A stretch of DNA of 64,000 nucleotides. Origin: Bosea vaviloviae (GTDB taxonomy: Bacteria; Pseudomonadota; Alphaproteobacteria; Rhizobiales; Beijerinckiaceae). This document shows positions 1-9,828 of this stretch, piece after piece. Made by a program: the position numbers and the translations under genes. The notes beneath the pieces are model-generated. The model worked only from the letters and a program-made list of their open reading frames with translations. It did no database searches and was not told where the DNA came from. The DNA lies in the NCBI RefSeq assembly GCF_001741865.1, contig NZ_CP017147.1, forward strand, positions 1,267,001-1,331,000, written 5' to 3'. Every line of letters begins with the position of its first letter. Positions within the stretch are counted from its first letter, which is position 1.

Positions 1-764
1 TCGGCGCCTCGACGGTGTCGCATAACGTCGCCTGGGCGATCGCCCGCAACCTCGACGCTTCGACTGTCATCGTCGATCTCGACATTGCCTTCGGCACGGC
101 GGGCCTGGATTTCAACCAGGATCCGCCGCAGGGCGTTGCGGAAGCCGTCTTCGCGCCGGAACGTCTCGACGCCAATTTCCTCGACCGTCTGCTGTCGCGC
201 TGTAGCGAGAACCTGGCCTTGCTCGCGGCGCCGGCCATGCTGGACCGCACCTGCGATCTCTCCGAGGATGCATTCGACCAGCTCTTCGATCTGCTGCGCG
301 CCAGCGTGCCTTGCGTCGTCCTCGACGTTCCTCATGTCTGGAGCGCCTGGGTCAAGCGCGCCTTGATCAGTGCGGACGAGATCGTCATCGTGGCAGCGCC
401 CGAGCTCGCCTCGCTGCGCAACGCCAAGAACCTGATCGATTTGATGCGCGCCGGCCGCGCCAATGATTCCGGCGCGAGGCTGGTGCTGAACCAGGTCGGC
501 CTGCCCAAGCGGCCCGAGATCGATGCGTCCGAATTCGCCAAGGCGCTCAATGTCGAGGTGCTGAGTTCGATTCCCTTCGACGCGCAGCTTTTCGGCACCG
601 CAGCCAATAATGGCCAGATGATCGCCGAGGTCCAGGCCGGCGGCAAGGTTAACGAAGCCTTCGTCCAGATAGCCAGCGCCCTGACAGGGCGCGGCGAGGC
701 CAAGCGCGGCAAGCGCGGCCTGTTCGAGCCGCTGGTCGCCAAGCTGAAGCGCCGCAGGGCCTGA
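1..764 (+). CDS. cpaE: Tad/Cpa pilus assembly protein CpaE-like (5' end outside window)
   Basis: The reading frame is already open at base 3 and its first residues, GAST, are the tail of a ParA/MinD-type deviant Walker A loop (GGxGxST). The real start therefore lies upstream and 253 C-terminal residues are visible. Those include the helix SHNVAWAIAR after the P-loop, the LVLNQVG strand near the end of the ATPase fold, and a basic tail (KLKRRRA). In the family, CpaE/TadZ is a ParA-like protein that positions the Tad pilus machine at the pole. The next genes are cpaF, tadB and tadC in the same direction, which supports the call. The N-terminal receiver-like domain cannot be seen. Confidence 0.88.
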   Translation, partial: GASTVSHNVAWAIARNLDASTVIVDLDIAFGTAGLDFNQDPPQGVAEAVFAPERLDANFLDRLLSRCSENLALLAAPAMLDRTCDLSEDAFDQLFDLLRASVPCVVLDVPHVWSAWVKRALISADEIVIVAAPELASLRNAKNLIDLMRAGRANDSGARLVLNQVGLPKRPEIDASEFAKALNVEVLSSIPFDAQLFGTAANNGQMIAEVQAGGKVNEAFVQIASALTGRGEAKRGKRGLFEPLVAKLKRRRA

Positions 765-845
765 CGATGATGTGCGCCACGGTCAGCGTCGGTACGGGCT
801 GCTCGGTCGGGCGGGGTCTCGCCTTGCCCGCGAAAGAGGGTTGAG

Positions 846-2300
846 ATGTTCGGAAAGCGATCAGTCGGCGCAAATCCGCCCCAGGCCTTGACCGTGAAGG
901 CGGCCGCTTCCGCGCCGGGGCTTGGGCGCACGCTCGACCAGAACACCGGGCGTGATCCGCGGCGCAGCCCGCCGCCCCCGCCCGTGCCGGTGGAGACGCC
1001 GCGCTCCGACGAATATTATCAGATGAAGAGCATGATCTTCGGGGCGTTGATCGAAGCGATCGACCTTTCGCAGCTCGCCAAGCTCGACGGTGAATCGGCG
1101 CGGGAGGAAATCCGCGACATCATCAACGAGATCATCTCGCTGAAGAATGTGGTGCTTTCCATCGCCGAGCAGGAGGAACTGCTCGACGATATCTGCAACG
1201 ACGTTCTTGGCTATGGCCCGCTCGAGCCCTTGCTGGCGCGCGACGACATCGCCGACATCATGGTCAATGGCGCGACGCGTACTTTCATCGAAGTCGCCGG
1301 CAAGATCACGCTGACCAATATCCGTTTCCGCGACAATGCGCAGCTGATGAACATCTGCCAGCGCATCGTCAGCCAGGTCGGCCGACGCGTCGACGAATCC
1401 TCGCCGATCTGCGATGCGCGCCTGGCCGATGGCTCGCGCGTCAACGTCATCGCGCCGCCCTTGGCGATCGACGGCCCGGCGCTGACGATCCGCAAGTTCA
1501 AGAAGGACAAGCTGACGCTCGACCAGCTCGTGCGGTTCGGTGCGATCTCGCCGCCGGGAGCCGAGATCCTGAAGATCATCGGCAAGGTTCGCTGCAACAT
1601 CGTCATCTCCGGCGGCACCGGTTCGGGCAAGACGACGCTGCTCAACTGCCTGACCAATTACATCGATCTCGATGAGCGGGTGATCACCTGCGAGGACGCC
1701 GCCGAGCTGCAACTGCAGCAACCCCATGTCGTGCGTCTCGAAACGCGCCCGCCTAATATTGAGGGCACCGGCGCCGTCACCATGCGCGACCTCGTCAAGA
1801 ACTGCCTGCGCATGCGGCCCGAGCGAATCATCGTCGGCGAGGTGCGCGGACCGGAAGCCTTCGACCTGCTCCAGGCCATGAATACGGGCCATGACGGCTC
1901 GATGGGCACGCTGCATGCCAACACGCCGCGCGAATGCCTGAGCCGTATCGAATCGATGATCACCATGGGCGGCTTCAGCCTGCCGTCGAGGACGCTGCGC
2001 GAGATGATCTGCTCATCGGTCGACATCATCATCCAGGCCCAGCGCCTGCGCGACGGCTCGCGCCGCATCACGCACATCACCGAGGTGATGGGGATGGAAG
2101 GCGACGTCATCATCACCCAGGATCTGATGACCTACGAGATTCTGGGCGAAGACGCGGCCGGCAGGCTCACCGGCCGCCACCGCGCCACCGGCATCGGCCG
2201 GCCGCGCTTCTGGGAGCGGGCGCGATATTATGGCGAGGAACAGCGCCTCGCGGCGGCGATCGACATGCTGGAAAGGCACAGCGAGGCCGATGCAGCCTGA
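846..2300 (+). CDS. cpaF: Tad pilus secretion ATPase CpaF/TadA
   Basis: This 484-residue protein is a type II/IV secretion ATPase that powers Flp pilus assembly at the inner membrane. Residues 1-60 are a low-complexity proline-rich leader. The N-terminal domain runs to about 230. Walker A GGTGSGKT lies near residue 256, Walker B-like IIVGEVRG near 327, and the His-box region GSMGTLHANTP near 350. The length fits CpaF. The ATG at 846 has purines upstream (gagggttgag). It follows cpaE by 81 nt and precedes tadB by 28 nt, so the four pilus genes are probably one transcript. Confidence 0.95.
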   Translation: MFGKRSVGANPPQALTVKAAASAPGLGRTLDQNTGRDPRRSPPPPPVPVETPRSDEYYQMKSMIFGALIEAIDLSQLAKLDGESAREEIRDIINEIISLKNVVLSIAEQEELLDDICNDVLGYGPLEPLLARDDIADIMVNGATRTFIEVAGKITLTNIRFRDNAQLMNICQRIVSQVGRRVDESSPICDARLADGSRVNVIAPPLAIDGPALTIRKFKKDKLTLDQLVRFGAISPPGAEILKIIGKVRCNIVISGGTGSGKTTLLNCLTNYIDLDERVITCEDAAELQLQQPHVVRLETRPPNIEGTGAVTMRDLVKNCLRMRPERIIVGEVRGPEAFDLLQAMNTGHDGSMGTLHANTPRECLSRIESMITMGGFSLPSRTLREMICSSVDIIIQAQRLRDGSRRITHITEVMGMEGDVIITQDLMTYEILGEDAAGRLTGRHRATGIGRPRFWERARYYGEEQRLAAAIDMLERHSEADAA

Positions 2301-2328
2301 CAGAGCGATCTGAGCGGAGCAACACGCC

Positions 2329-3306
2329 ATGGATAAGAGCGTCATCGCTGTCATCGTGCTCGCGACACTCGCCGCGGGGGGTGTCGTCTATGCGCTGTTT
2401 TATCCGCTGCTCAGCGGGCAGGCCCGGGCGGAAAAGCGCCGCAAGGAGTTCGCAAGCCCGGTCGCGGCGCGCGGCATCGACCGCGAGACCCAGATGCGGG
2501 CCAAGCGCGGCCAGGTGGCTCAAAGCCTCAAGGAGATCGAGAAGCGCGAGAGCTCACGCAACAAGCTTTCCCTCGAAACACGCCTTCAGCAAGGTGGGCT
2601 GAACTGGACGCGCAAGAAATATTACATCGTCAGTGCGGTCATGGGCGTGATGACCGCACTGGCCTTGCTGCTGGCAAGCGAGAGGCCGCTTCTTGCGGTC
2701 ATCGGCTTGTTCGTCGGCGGGTTCGGCCTGCCCGCCTGGTACATCAAGCGCTGCAAGACGAAGCGGCTGAAGAAATTCGGGATCGAATTCCCCAATGCGA
2801 TCGACGTCATCGTCCGCGGCATCAAGGCGGGTTTGCCGCTGAACGACTGCCTGCGGATCATCGCGCATGAAGCTGCCGAGCCCGTCGCCGGTGAATTCAG
2901 GCAGATCATCGAGAGCCAGGCGCTCGGGCTGCCGCTGACGGAAGCCACTGCGAAGCTCTATGATCGTATGCCTTGCGCCGAAACGAACTTCTTCGGCATC
3001 GTGCTGGCGATCCAGCAGAAGACTGGCGGCAATCTCGCCGAGACGCTCGGAAACCTGTCTCGCGTCATCCGTGAGCGCCGCAAGATGCGCGACAAGATCC
3101 AGGCCGTCTCGATGGAGGCCAAGGCCTCGGCCGGCATCATCGGCTCATTGCCGCCTGTCGTCGCGATCCTGGTCTACCTGACCAGCCCGCGCTACATCGA
3201 ACTTCTCTGGCTCACACAGACCGGCAAGGTCGCAATGGTCGCCGGCGGCATCTGGATGCTGATCGGCTGCCTGGTGATGCGCAAGATGATCAACTTCAAC
3301 ATTTGA
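2329..3306 (+). CDS. tadB: Tad pilus inner-membrane platform protein TadB
   Basis: The 325-residue protein opens with a hydrophobic membrane segment (residues 4-27), followed by a basic cytosolic stretch, two more membrane segments around 100-140, a T2SSF (GspF-like) domain from about 155 to 285 that contains AIDVIVRGIKAGLPL, and a last membrane helix near the C-terminus. TadB and TadC form the inner-membrane platform on which the CpaF ATPase acts. The gene lies 28 nt after cpaF and 10 nt before tadC. Confidence 0.93.
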   Translation: MDKSVIAVIVLATLAAGGVVYALFYPLLSGQARAEKRRKEFASPVAARGIDRETQMRAKRGQVAQSLKEIEKRESSRNKLSLETRLQQGGLNWTRKKYYIVSAVMGVMTALALLLASERPLLAVIGLFVGGFGLPAWYIKRCKTKRLKKFGIEFPNAIDVIVRGIKAGLPLNDCLRIIAHEAAEPVAGEFRQIIESQALGLPLTEATAKLYDRMPCAETNFFGIVLAIQQKTGGNLAETLGNLSRVIRERRKMRDKIQAVSMEAKASAGIIGSLPPVVAILVYLTSPRYIELLWLTQTGKVAMVAGGIWMLIGCLVMRKMINFNI

Positions 3307-3316
3307 GGCGGCGCGG

Positions 3317-4294
3317 ATGATTGCTCTCATCGCAGACAAGCTCGCCGACGGGCAATTTCTGCTGTCCATGCTCGTTGCGGTCGCCGCTGCCGCGACCGTG
3401 TTGACGCTGGCGATCCCGTTGACGGAAGGCAACAGCCTGCAAAAGCGCATGAAGGGCGTCGCCAGCGAGCGCGAGAAGATCCGTGCCCGCGAGCGCGACA
3501 GGCTCAACCGGCAGAAGGACAAGGTCACGCTTCGCCAGGAACCGAAACAGTATATGCGCCGAGTCGTCGACCAATTTAAGCTCGGCGATTGGCTCGGCAC
3601 GGAGACGGCGAAGCTGCAGCTCCTGATGGCCGGCTATCGCGGCCCCCAAGCTGAAGTCGGTTTCCTGTTCTTCCGCCTGGTGGCGCCGATCGGGCTTTTC
3701 CTATTCACGCTGTTCTACGTTTTCGTCCTGAACGATTTCGGCCAACCCTTCATGGTCAAGATCGGGATTGCGATTGCCGCCGCCTATCTCGGCATCAAGG
3801 CGCCGGAAGTCTTTCTGTCCAATCAGATCGGCAAGCGCCAGGCGTCGATGAGGCTGGCTTTTCCCGACGCTCTCGACCTGCTGCTGATCTGCGTCGAGTC
3901 CGGCATGTCGATGGAGCACGCCTGTCGCAAGGTCGCCGGCGAGATCGGCACGCAGTCCGTTCCGCTTGCTGAAGAGTTCGCGCTGTGCACGGCCGAGTTG
4001 GCCTATCTGGCCGAGCGCCGGCAGGCCTATGAGAATCTGGCCCTGCGTACCGGGCTTGAAAGCGTCAAATCGGTCTCGACCGCGCTGATCCAGGCCGAAC
4101 GCTACGGCACGCCGCTGGGCACGGCTCTACGCACCCTGGCCCAGGAGAGCCGTGACCAGCGCATGATGGAAGCGGAGAAGAAGGCGGCTTCGTTGCCGCC
4201 CAAATTGACGGTGCCGATGATCCTGTTCTTCCTGCCGGTGCTGTTCGTCGTCATCATGACGCCAGCGCTGATCCAGGTCTTCAAATGGCAATGA
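3317..4294 (+). CDS. tadC: Tad pilus inner-membrane platform protein TadC
   Basis: This is the second T2SSF-domain platform protein, 325 residues, matching TadB in length and layout. It has an N-terminal membrane helix, a charged stretch rich in Arg and Lys (about 45-75), a membrane pair around 115-160, the GspF-like domain starting at ALDLLLICVESGMSMEHA (about 185), and a C-terminal helix in VPMILFFLPVLFVVIM. The spacing of 10 nt after tadB suggests coupled expression. The next recognisable pilus-type gene (TadD-like) is 3 kb away on the opposite strand. Confidence 0.92.
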   Translation: MIALIADKLADGQFLLSMLVAVAAAATVLTLAIPLTEGNSLQKRMKGVASEREKIRARERDRLNRQKDKVTLRQEPKQYMRRVVDQFKLGDWLGTETAKLQLLMAGYRGPQAEVGFLFFRLVAPIGLFLFTLFYVFVLNDFGQPFMVKIGIAIAAAYLGIKAPEVFLSNQIGKRQASMRLAFPDALDLLLICVESGMSMEHACRKVAGEIGTQSVPLAEEFALCTAELAYLAERRQAYENLALRTGLESVKSVSTALIQAERYGTPLGTALRTLAQESRDQRMMEAEKKAASLPPKLTVPMILFFLPVLFVVIMTPALIQVFKWQ

Positions 4295-4662
4295 GAAGGC
4301 TTTTGGTGTCGGATGTCGCCGTGAGACTGGAGCGTGCCGAAATCGGACACGGACGAGACTGATATGCGCTCTGCCCTATCGAATATGACGAACGATTCCA
4401 GATGCTTGCGTGAAACCCATAATTTCGCGTGCTGAGGAGCGGAATGTCCGTCCGAATGAGCTTCCTCTCTCAAAATCGATAGCTAATGCAGTCTCATTAT
4501 GAGGGCGGCTGAACCGCGGTCCCAACACGACGACCGCTTGTTCTTTGCGGGCGAAGCATGTTCGACACGCGCCTTTTCGACCGCTCACAGCGCTTAGGAT
4601 AGCCGTGGAGGCATTCGGGAACGCTGAATTAGCAACAAGCCGGCTGAAGGCGCGGGCACCGC
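4295..4662. other. Intergenic gap between convergent tadC and phospholipase genes
   Basis: This 368-bp stretch is visibly less GC-rich than its flanks. I see no credible ORF, RNA gene or clear rho-independent terminator in it. Short ORFs that cross it lack family signatures and are probably shadows. It could be the scar of an insertion that brought in the phospholipase/phosphatase pair. Confidence 0.4.
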
Positions 4663-6213
4663 TCAAAGCTGGGATTCGAGGGGCAAAATTCGAATGACGC
4701 GCGCAGCAAACCGACGCCACAGGCTGGCCGAGGGCTCGTAAACCTGGGGTGCACCTCCAGCTTTAGCATGATCGCTCCAGGCAACCCGATCATCGATTAG
4801 GCTAACGCGGAAGGCGGATGCGGATATCGTTTGTTGGTGGACAACGGAATTCACCTGCTCAACCAGCGTCCGATCCGAAAACAGGACACCCATTTCGGTG
4901 TTCAGCGAGGCCGAGCGCGGATCGAAGTTGAAGGATCCGATAAAGCCGGAGCGCCGGTCCACGGTAAATGCCTTGGTGTGGAGGCTCGCCCCCTTCGATC
5001 CGAAGAGAGAGGCTCTCTGCGCGGGCATGTCCGGCCGCAGCTCGAAGAGCTCCACACCGCCCCGCAGCAACGGTTTCCGATAGGATGCATAGGCACCATG
5101 CACGGCCACCACATCCGTTGCAGCAAGCGAATTCGTCAGCACCGACACCGCCACGCCGCCTTTCGACAGCCGCCGCAGCGCGTCCACGCCCCTGTCCCCT
5201 GGAATGAAATACGGGGACACGATCCTCAGCTCGTCGCGCGCCGTCTCGATGGTTTTATAGATCCGATCGGCGAGCCAGCCCTTTTGGCCGACTGCCCACG
5301 CCTTTTCGGCGGGGTCGGATACGATCTCGACTTCAGTCGTCCAGCTTAGTTGGCCGGCGGCGCGGAGCACGCCATCGCAACTATCGAGCTTGGCCAAATG
5401 CTGGAGATAGGGTTCGGCGTCCGTCGCGGTCGTGCGGTCCTTCGGACGATTCGACGTATGAAGTCTACGCGATATGGGGCGGCTTAGCGCACTGATCGGA
5501 ACTGCGACTGCACTGTTCCAGAAATCGTCAAAAATGTCCTGAACGCTGCGCAAGCCTTCGCCGACAAACAGCAAATCCATATCGTGAAAATTCGTTGTCT
5601 TCGCCGCGTCGAAATACGCATCGCCGATATTTCTGCCGCCGACGATGGCCAAACGCCCATCAGCGATCCACGACTTGTTGTGCATACGCCGGGTCGTCCT
5701 AAAGACGCGCAGGGCTAGTTCCAGGCCACGCCGCAACCCATTCGAGCGATTTCGACTGGGGTTAAACAGCCGAACCTCGATGTGGGGGTGGCTGTCGAGG
5801 GCGAGGTAGCTCGAATCGTTTCCGCGGGTGTTAATGTCGTCGATCAGCATGCGGACGCGCACGCCTCGGTCGGCTGCTGCGAGAACCTCCCTCGCGAGCA
5901 GGTTTCCGGTCAGATCCTCGCACCAGTAGTAATATTGCAGGTCAAGACTACGCCCGGCGTTGCGCGCAGCGAGGACACGCATCTCAAAAGCATGGAGATT
6001 GTCTGACAAAAGCACCAAGCCCGTTGCTCCGTCGTGATTCCGGAGGAGCGGGGCGAGCTCGCGATCCAACGGTGTCGCATCGTCACGAACGGGGAGAGCT
6101 GAAGAGGGTTCGCCCTTTGCCCGCCTGGCAAACCGCCCGTACGAATAGAACGCCGCCGTCGTGGCGAGCGTGATGACCACCAAGCAACTGGCCAGGATTT
6201 CGAAAAGCGGCAT
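4663..6213 (-). CDS. Phospholipase D / cardiolipin synthase-like protein
   Basis: The 516-residue protein has an N-terminal membrane anchor (residues 3-24) and two HKD phospholipase D motifs. The first, HNKSWIADGRLAIVGG, is near residue 177 and the second, HTKAFTVDRRSGFIGS, near 412. Each shows the H-x-K-x4-D pattern, so a catalytic dimer of motifs is complete. The family includes cardiolipin synthases and membrane phospholipases; the single anchor and two HKD motifs fit either. It is divergent from the endonuclease/exonuclease/phosphatase gene at 6335. Codon use looks less GC-biased than in the pilus genes, consistent with separate origin. Confidence 0.87.
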   Translation of the reverse strand: MPLFEILASCLVVITLATTAAFYSYGRFARRAKGEPSSALPVRDDATPLDRELAPLLRNHDGATGLVLLSDNLHAFEMRVLAARNAGRSLDLQYYYWCEDLTGNLLAREVLAAADRGVRVRMLIDDINTRGNDSSYLALDSHPHIEVRLFNPSRNRSNGLRRGLELALRVFRTTRRMHNKSWIADGRLAIVGGRNIGDAYFDAAKTTNFHDMDLLFVGEGLRSVQDIFDDFWNSAVAVPISALSRPISRRLHTSNRPKDRTTATDAEPYLQHLAKLDSCDGVLRAAGQLSWTTEVEIVSDPAEKAWAVGQKGWLADRIYKTIETARDELRIVSPYFIPGDRGVDALRRLSKGGVAVSVLTNSLAATDVVAVHGAYASYRKPLLRGGVELFELRPDMPAQRASLFGSKGASLHTKAFTVDRRSGFIGSFNFDPRSASLNTEMGVLFSDRTLVEQVNSVVHQQTISASAFRVSLIDDRVAWSDHAKAGGAPQVYEPSASLWRRFAARVIRILPLESQL

Positions 6214-6334
6214 GCGCGCAACCGTTAAAACGTGTCGCGAAGATAACCCGGCTCGATCACATTCGTTCGCTCGTCGCTGAACTCTCGCCTCGCTTCGGCA
6301 TTGATGAGTTGCAGGCCGCCTTGGGACAATCTTG

Positions 6335-7174
6335 ATGCACGAAACCGATCTTCACGAACCTCGTCGGACCAGGCGCTTGCCGGCGCTGCGCATCTCGAGC
6401 TGGAGTCGGGACCGGGCGGGGGCAGGTTCCCGGCCCGAATCACACCATTCCACCAGCGAGCTGACGATAGCCTCGTACAACATTCATAAAGCTGTCGGCC
6501 GGGATCACCGTTTTGCTCCCGACCGCATCGTGGAAGTTCTCAAACAGATCGACGCCGATATTGTTGCGCTGCAGGAGGCCGATCAGCGCTTTGGTGCACG
6601 GGCGGGTTTGCTCGATCTGGGACTTCTGCACCGCAAGACGGGATTACGACCGGTTATGATCGAAACGCGCTGGCAAGGTCATGGCTGGCACGGGAATGTC
6701 GTGCTGTTTCGCAACGGACGCGTCACGGCTAGCCGACAACTCGTATTGCCCGGCGTAGAACCGCGCGGTGCTCTGATCATAGACCTGTCGATGGGGGCCG
6801 CTGACGTTCGCATTGTCGCAGCCCATCTTGGCCTCCTTCGACGCTCGCGCTCGAAGCAGGTCGAAGCGCTCGTGAATGCTTCAAAGCCTACCGACGGCAG
6901 GCCAGTTTTTCTAATGGGCGACCTGAATGAATGGCGCCTGGGCAAAAAATCGACACTGCATGGACTCGCGCCGAAGTTTGGACCGCTCCATGCTGCAATA
7001 CCGAGTTTTCCCGCCGGGTTTCCGCTCTGGGCCCTCGATAGGATCGTTGGCTATCCTGCCGAAACAATTGTGCGGGTTGAGCTTCATGACACACCCCTTG
7101 CTCGCATTGCGTCCGATCATTTGCCGATCAAGGCCATCGTCACACCATCCATGGGCACCCGCCAGGCGCATTGA
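6335..7174 (+). CDS. Endonuclease/exonuclease/phosphatase family protein
   Basis: The protein is about 279 residues from the ATG at 6335; a TTG codon lies directly before it. The first 45 residues are basic and unassigned, so an internal start is possible. The EEP fold begins at LTIASYNIHKAVG and continues with VALQEAD (metal-binding Glu), MGDLNEW (Asp and Asn) and ASDHLPI (catalytic Asp-His). These are the hallmarks of Mg-dependent phosphoesterases that cut nucleic acids or phospholipid and inositol phosphates. It is divergent from the phospholipase D gene 121 nt away. The pairing suggests a lipid head-group role, but that is an inference. Confidence 0.84.
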   Translation: MHETDLHEPRRTRRLPALRISSWSRDRAGAGSRPESHHSTSELTIASYNIHKAVGRDHRFAPDRIVEVLKQIDADIVALQEADQRFGARAGLLDLGLLHRKTGLRPVMIETRWQGHGWHGNVVLFRNGRVTASRQLVLPGVEPRGALIIDLSMGAADVRIVAAHLGLLRRSRSKQVEALVNASKPTDGRPVFLMGDLNEWRLGKKSTLHGLAPKFGPLHAAIPSFPAGFPLWALDRIVGYPAETIVRVELHDTPLARIASDHLPIKAIVTPSMGTRQAH

Positions 7175-7345
7175 CGGGAGCAGCGATCGCCGAGCGGCGT
7201 CGAACGCAGCCAAAGCCGTTCGCCGGCCCAATCTGGTTGGATACCCTGCATTCACGCCGTGGCGCAATCTCCAGGCATGGGATGCTGGCGCGGCACCGGA
7301 AGCATGATTGCCCCGGCCTAGGTCGTCTTTCCCAGAGCTCGGTAC

Positions 7346-8218
7346 TCAGACCTTGGGCGCTTCGCCCATCGGTGCTTCCGGCTTGCGGGCGGTTGTCTTA
7401 CCCTTGCTGCCGCCGGCCCTCAGAACGTCCCAGCTATTCGTCTGACTGACGCTGCGCTTGAGGTAAGCGATTGTGGCCGCGGCTTCCGTGGGGCTCTGGT
7501 CCTGCCGGGCCAGCGTTTCGGCTTCGCCGAAGCGGCCCTGCAGGCCGAGCACGAGGACGAGATTTTGCCGCACGCGCGCATCGCTGCGGTTGGAGGTGGC
7601 GGCCTCGCGCAGGACCCGTTCAGCCTCGGGCAAATGCTTCGAGAGCGCTAAGGAGAGGCCGAGATTGGACATCACGGTCGGCTCACCGGGCGCGAGCTTG
7701 AGCGCTGCCTGATAGAGCTGCTGCGCGCGTTCGGGCTCGCCGAGCTGGTCAGCCACCGTGCCTTGCGCCGAGAGGATGCGCCAATCCGGCCGTTCCGGCG
7801 AATGCGCGCGGGAGAGCACTTCGTCCGCCTCTTTCAACCGGCCATTATCGGCGAGAGAACGGCCATAGGCCCCCAGCATTTCGCGATCATTGGTATGGAT
7901 CAGGACTGCGCCCTGCAGCACGGCCAGCGCCTGGGCATTCTGGTCGAGCGCGCGCAAGGCGCGGGCATAGTAGAAGGCGGCGTCGCGCTCCTTGGGGTTG
8001 GCGTCGTAGCGCTTGCCCCAACGCTGGCTCTCTGCCTGCCAATCGGCCGGATTGCGCGGCTGGGCCTCGCTGCGGCCGATCGAGCCTGTGATATCGCCGA
8101 GCCCGCTGCGGCTTTGGCAGCCGGCAGTGGCAAATGCGGCCAGGCAGACGGCAGCCAGAAGGCCGGTGCGGACAAGCCTGCGAGAGGCCATCAGGGGCGC
8201 TGGAAGGCTGGCGGACAT
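7346..8218 (-). CDS. tadD: TPR-repeat lipoprotein, TadD-like pilus assembly factor
   Basis: From the ATG at 8218 the protein has 290 residues. A signal peptide ends in a lipobox (TAGC) near residue 35, so it should be a lipoprotein. The body holds tetratricopeptide repeats, visible as regular A/L/Y helices such as LYQAALKLAPGEPTVMSNLG. TadD proteins of Tad loci are TPR lipoproteins of about this size, and the gene sits just beyond tadC, but on the opposite strand. The C-terminal 30 residues are Lys/Pro-rich. A TTG 18 nt upstream is a poorer start. The TadD assignment rests on context; a generic TPR protein is the alternative. Confidence 0.72.
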   Translation of the reverse strand: MSASLPAPLMASRRLVRTGLLAAVCLAAFATAGCQSRSGLGDITGSIGRSEAQPRNPADWQAESQRWGKRYDANPKERDAAFYYARALRALDQNAQALAVLQGAVLIHTNDREMLGAYGRSLADNGRLKEADEVLSRAHSPERPDWRILSAQGTVADQLGEPERAQQLYQAALKLAPGEPTVMSNLGLSLALSKHLPEAERVLREAATSNRSDARVRQNLVLVLGLQGRFGEAETLARQDQSPTEAAATIAYLKRSVSQTNSWDVLRAGGSKGKTTARKPEAPMGEAPKV

Positions 8219-8332
8219 GGCGGGATCGCCTCGCAACGATGGAAAATCTGGTCCTGCCGGTGATAAAACGTTAACCCTAATGCATTCTTAACCACGGCCT
8301 CGCGACCGGTTCCCGACCTCGCTTTCGATCAG

Positions 8333-9730
8333 GTGTCCATCTCCGTGCACAGCCTTCTCGTTTCCGCCTCGCCTTCGGCCATTCCGGTTCATGTCGTCTC
8401 GAAAGCCGGGTTACCCACGCTGCTTGAAGCCCTGGCGCCGGAAGGCCGGCGCTTTGCGCAGGCTCAGGGCTTCGCCGCCCGGCCGGGCCAGCATCTAGTC
8501 TTGCCCGATGCTTCGGGAGCGGTTGCTGCCGTCCTGCTCGGCGTCGAATCGTCTGAATCGCGTCGCCGCGATCCTTTCGCGCCCGGCCGGCTCGCGGCGA
8601 TCTTGCCGGCGGGAGACTATGTGCTGTCGGGCGAGATCGGTGATGCCGGCCTGGCTGCGCTGGCTTGGCTGCTTCAGGGGTACCGCTTCGACCGCTATCG
8701 CAATCCCGCTTCCGCCATGGCCCGCCTCGTGCTGCCCGCTGGAGTCGATGGCGAGGAGCTGAGCGCGGTCGCGACGTCTGTCATGCTTGCGCGTGATCTC
8801 GTCAATACGCCGGCCAATGACATGGGCCCGACCGAGATCGAGACGGCGATTCGCACGCTCGGCGAGGAATGCGGCGCCACCGTCACCAGCATCGTCGGTG
8901 ACGATCTGCTGGCCAGGAATTTCCCGATGATCCATGCGGTCGGCCGCGCTTCGCCGCGCGCGCCGCGTCTGATCGATCTGGTCTGGGGCGATCCCAACCA
9001 TCCCAAGGTCACGCTTGTGGGCAAGGGGGTCGCCTTCGACACTGGCGGCCTCGATCTCAAGCCGTCGGCGGGCATGCTGCTGATGAAGAAGGATATGGGC
9101 GGGGCTGCCGCGGCGATCGCCGCCGCGCGCATGATCATGCTGGCGAAGCTTCCGGTCCGTCTGCGCCTGCTCGTCCCGGCGGTGGAGAATGCGGTCTCGG
9201 GCTCAGCCTTCCGGCCCGGAGACGTGCTGCAAAGCCGCAAGGGCATCACGGTCGAGATCGGCAATACCGACGCGGAAGGTCGGCTTATCCTGGCCGATGC
9301 GCTGGCGCTCGCCGATGAGGAGGCGCCGGAGCTGCTGATCGACTACGCCACGCTGACGGGTGCGGCCCGCGTCGCGCTTGGGCCGGAATTGCCGCCCTTC
9401 TATACGCATGACGAGGGGTTGGCCGCCGAGATCGCCCGCCTCGGCAATGCGGTGAATGATCCGGTCTGGCGGCTGCCGCTCTGGCCGCCCTATGACGGTT
9501 TGCTCGATTCCAAGATCGCCGACGTCAATCATGTCTCGGGCGGCAGCTTTGCCGGCTCGGTCACGGCGGCCCTGTTCCTGAACCGCTTCGTCGAGAAGAG
9601 CGCGTCCTACGCCCATTTCGACATCTATGGCTGGACGCCATCGGCCAAACCCGGTCGGCCGGAGGGCGGCGAGTGCCAGGCCGCCCGCCTGACCTATGCG
9701 CTGCTGAAACAGCTTCACCCCATCGGCTAA
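8333..9730 (+). CDS. Leucyl aminopeptidase family (M17) peptidase
   Basis: This 465-residue metallopeptidase of the M17 family removes N-terminal residues from peptides in the cytosol. The metal and active-site motifs are intact: GKGVAFDTGGLDLKP near residue 228, KDMGGAA near 250 and NTDAEGRL near 310. It is slightly shorter than classical PepA (about 500), as in the PepB-like alphaproteobacterial group. The start is a GTG at 8333. It is divergent from the TPR lipoprotein gene, with about 110 nt between. Confidence 0.92.
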   Translation: MSISVHSLLVSASPSAIPVHVVSKAGLPTLLEALAPEGRRFAQAQGFAARPGQHLVLPDASGAVAAVLLGVESSESRRRDPFAPGRLAAILPAGDYVLSGEIGDAGLAALAWLLQGYRFDRYRNPASAMARLVLPAGVDGEELSAVATSVMLARDLVNTPANDMGPTEIETAIRTLGEECGATVTSIVGDDLLARNFPMIHAVGRASPRAPRLIDLVWGDPNHPKVTLVGKGVAFDTGGLDLKPSAGMLLMKKDMGGAAAAIAAARMIMLAKLPVRLRLLVPAVENAVSGSAFRPGDVLQSRKGITVEIGNTDAEGRLILADALALADEEAPELLIDYATLTGAARVALGPELPPFYTHDEGLAAEIARLGNAVNDPVWRLPLWPPYDGLLDSKIADVNHVSGGSFAGSVTAALFLNRFVEKSASYAHFDIYGWTPSAKPGRPEGGECQAARLTYALLKQLHPIG

Positions 9731-9828
9731 GCCTCTTCTGTCGGTTAAGCTTCTTGCGCGACAGCGATTGCGCCCGGGCCGAAGGCGCATAATGATACGG
9801 GTCCGTAACGATCGGGATCCGCGTATTC

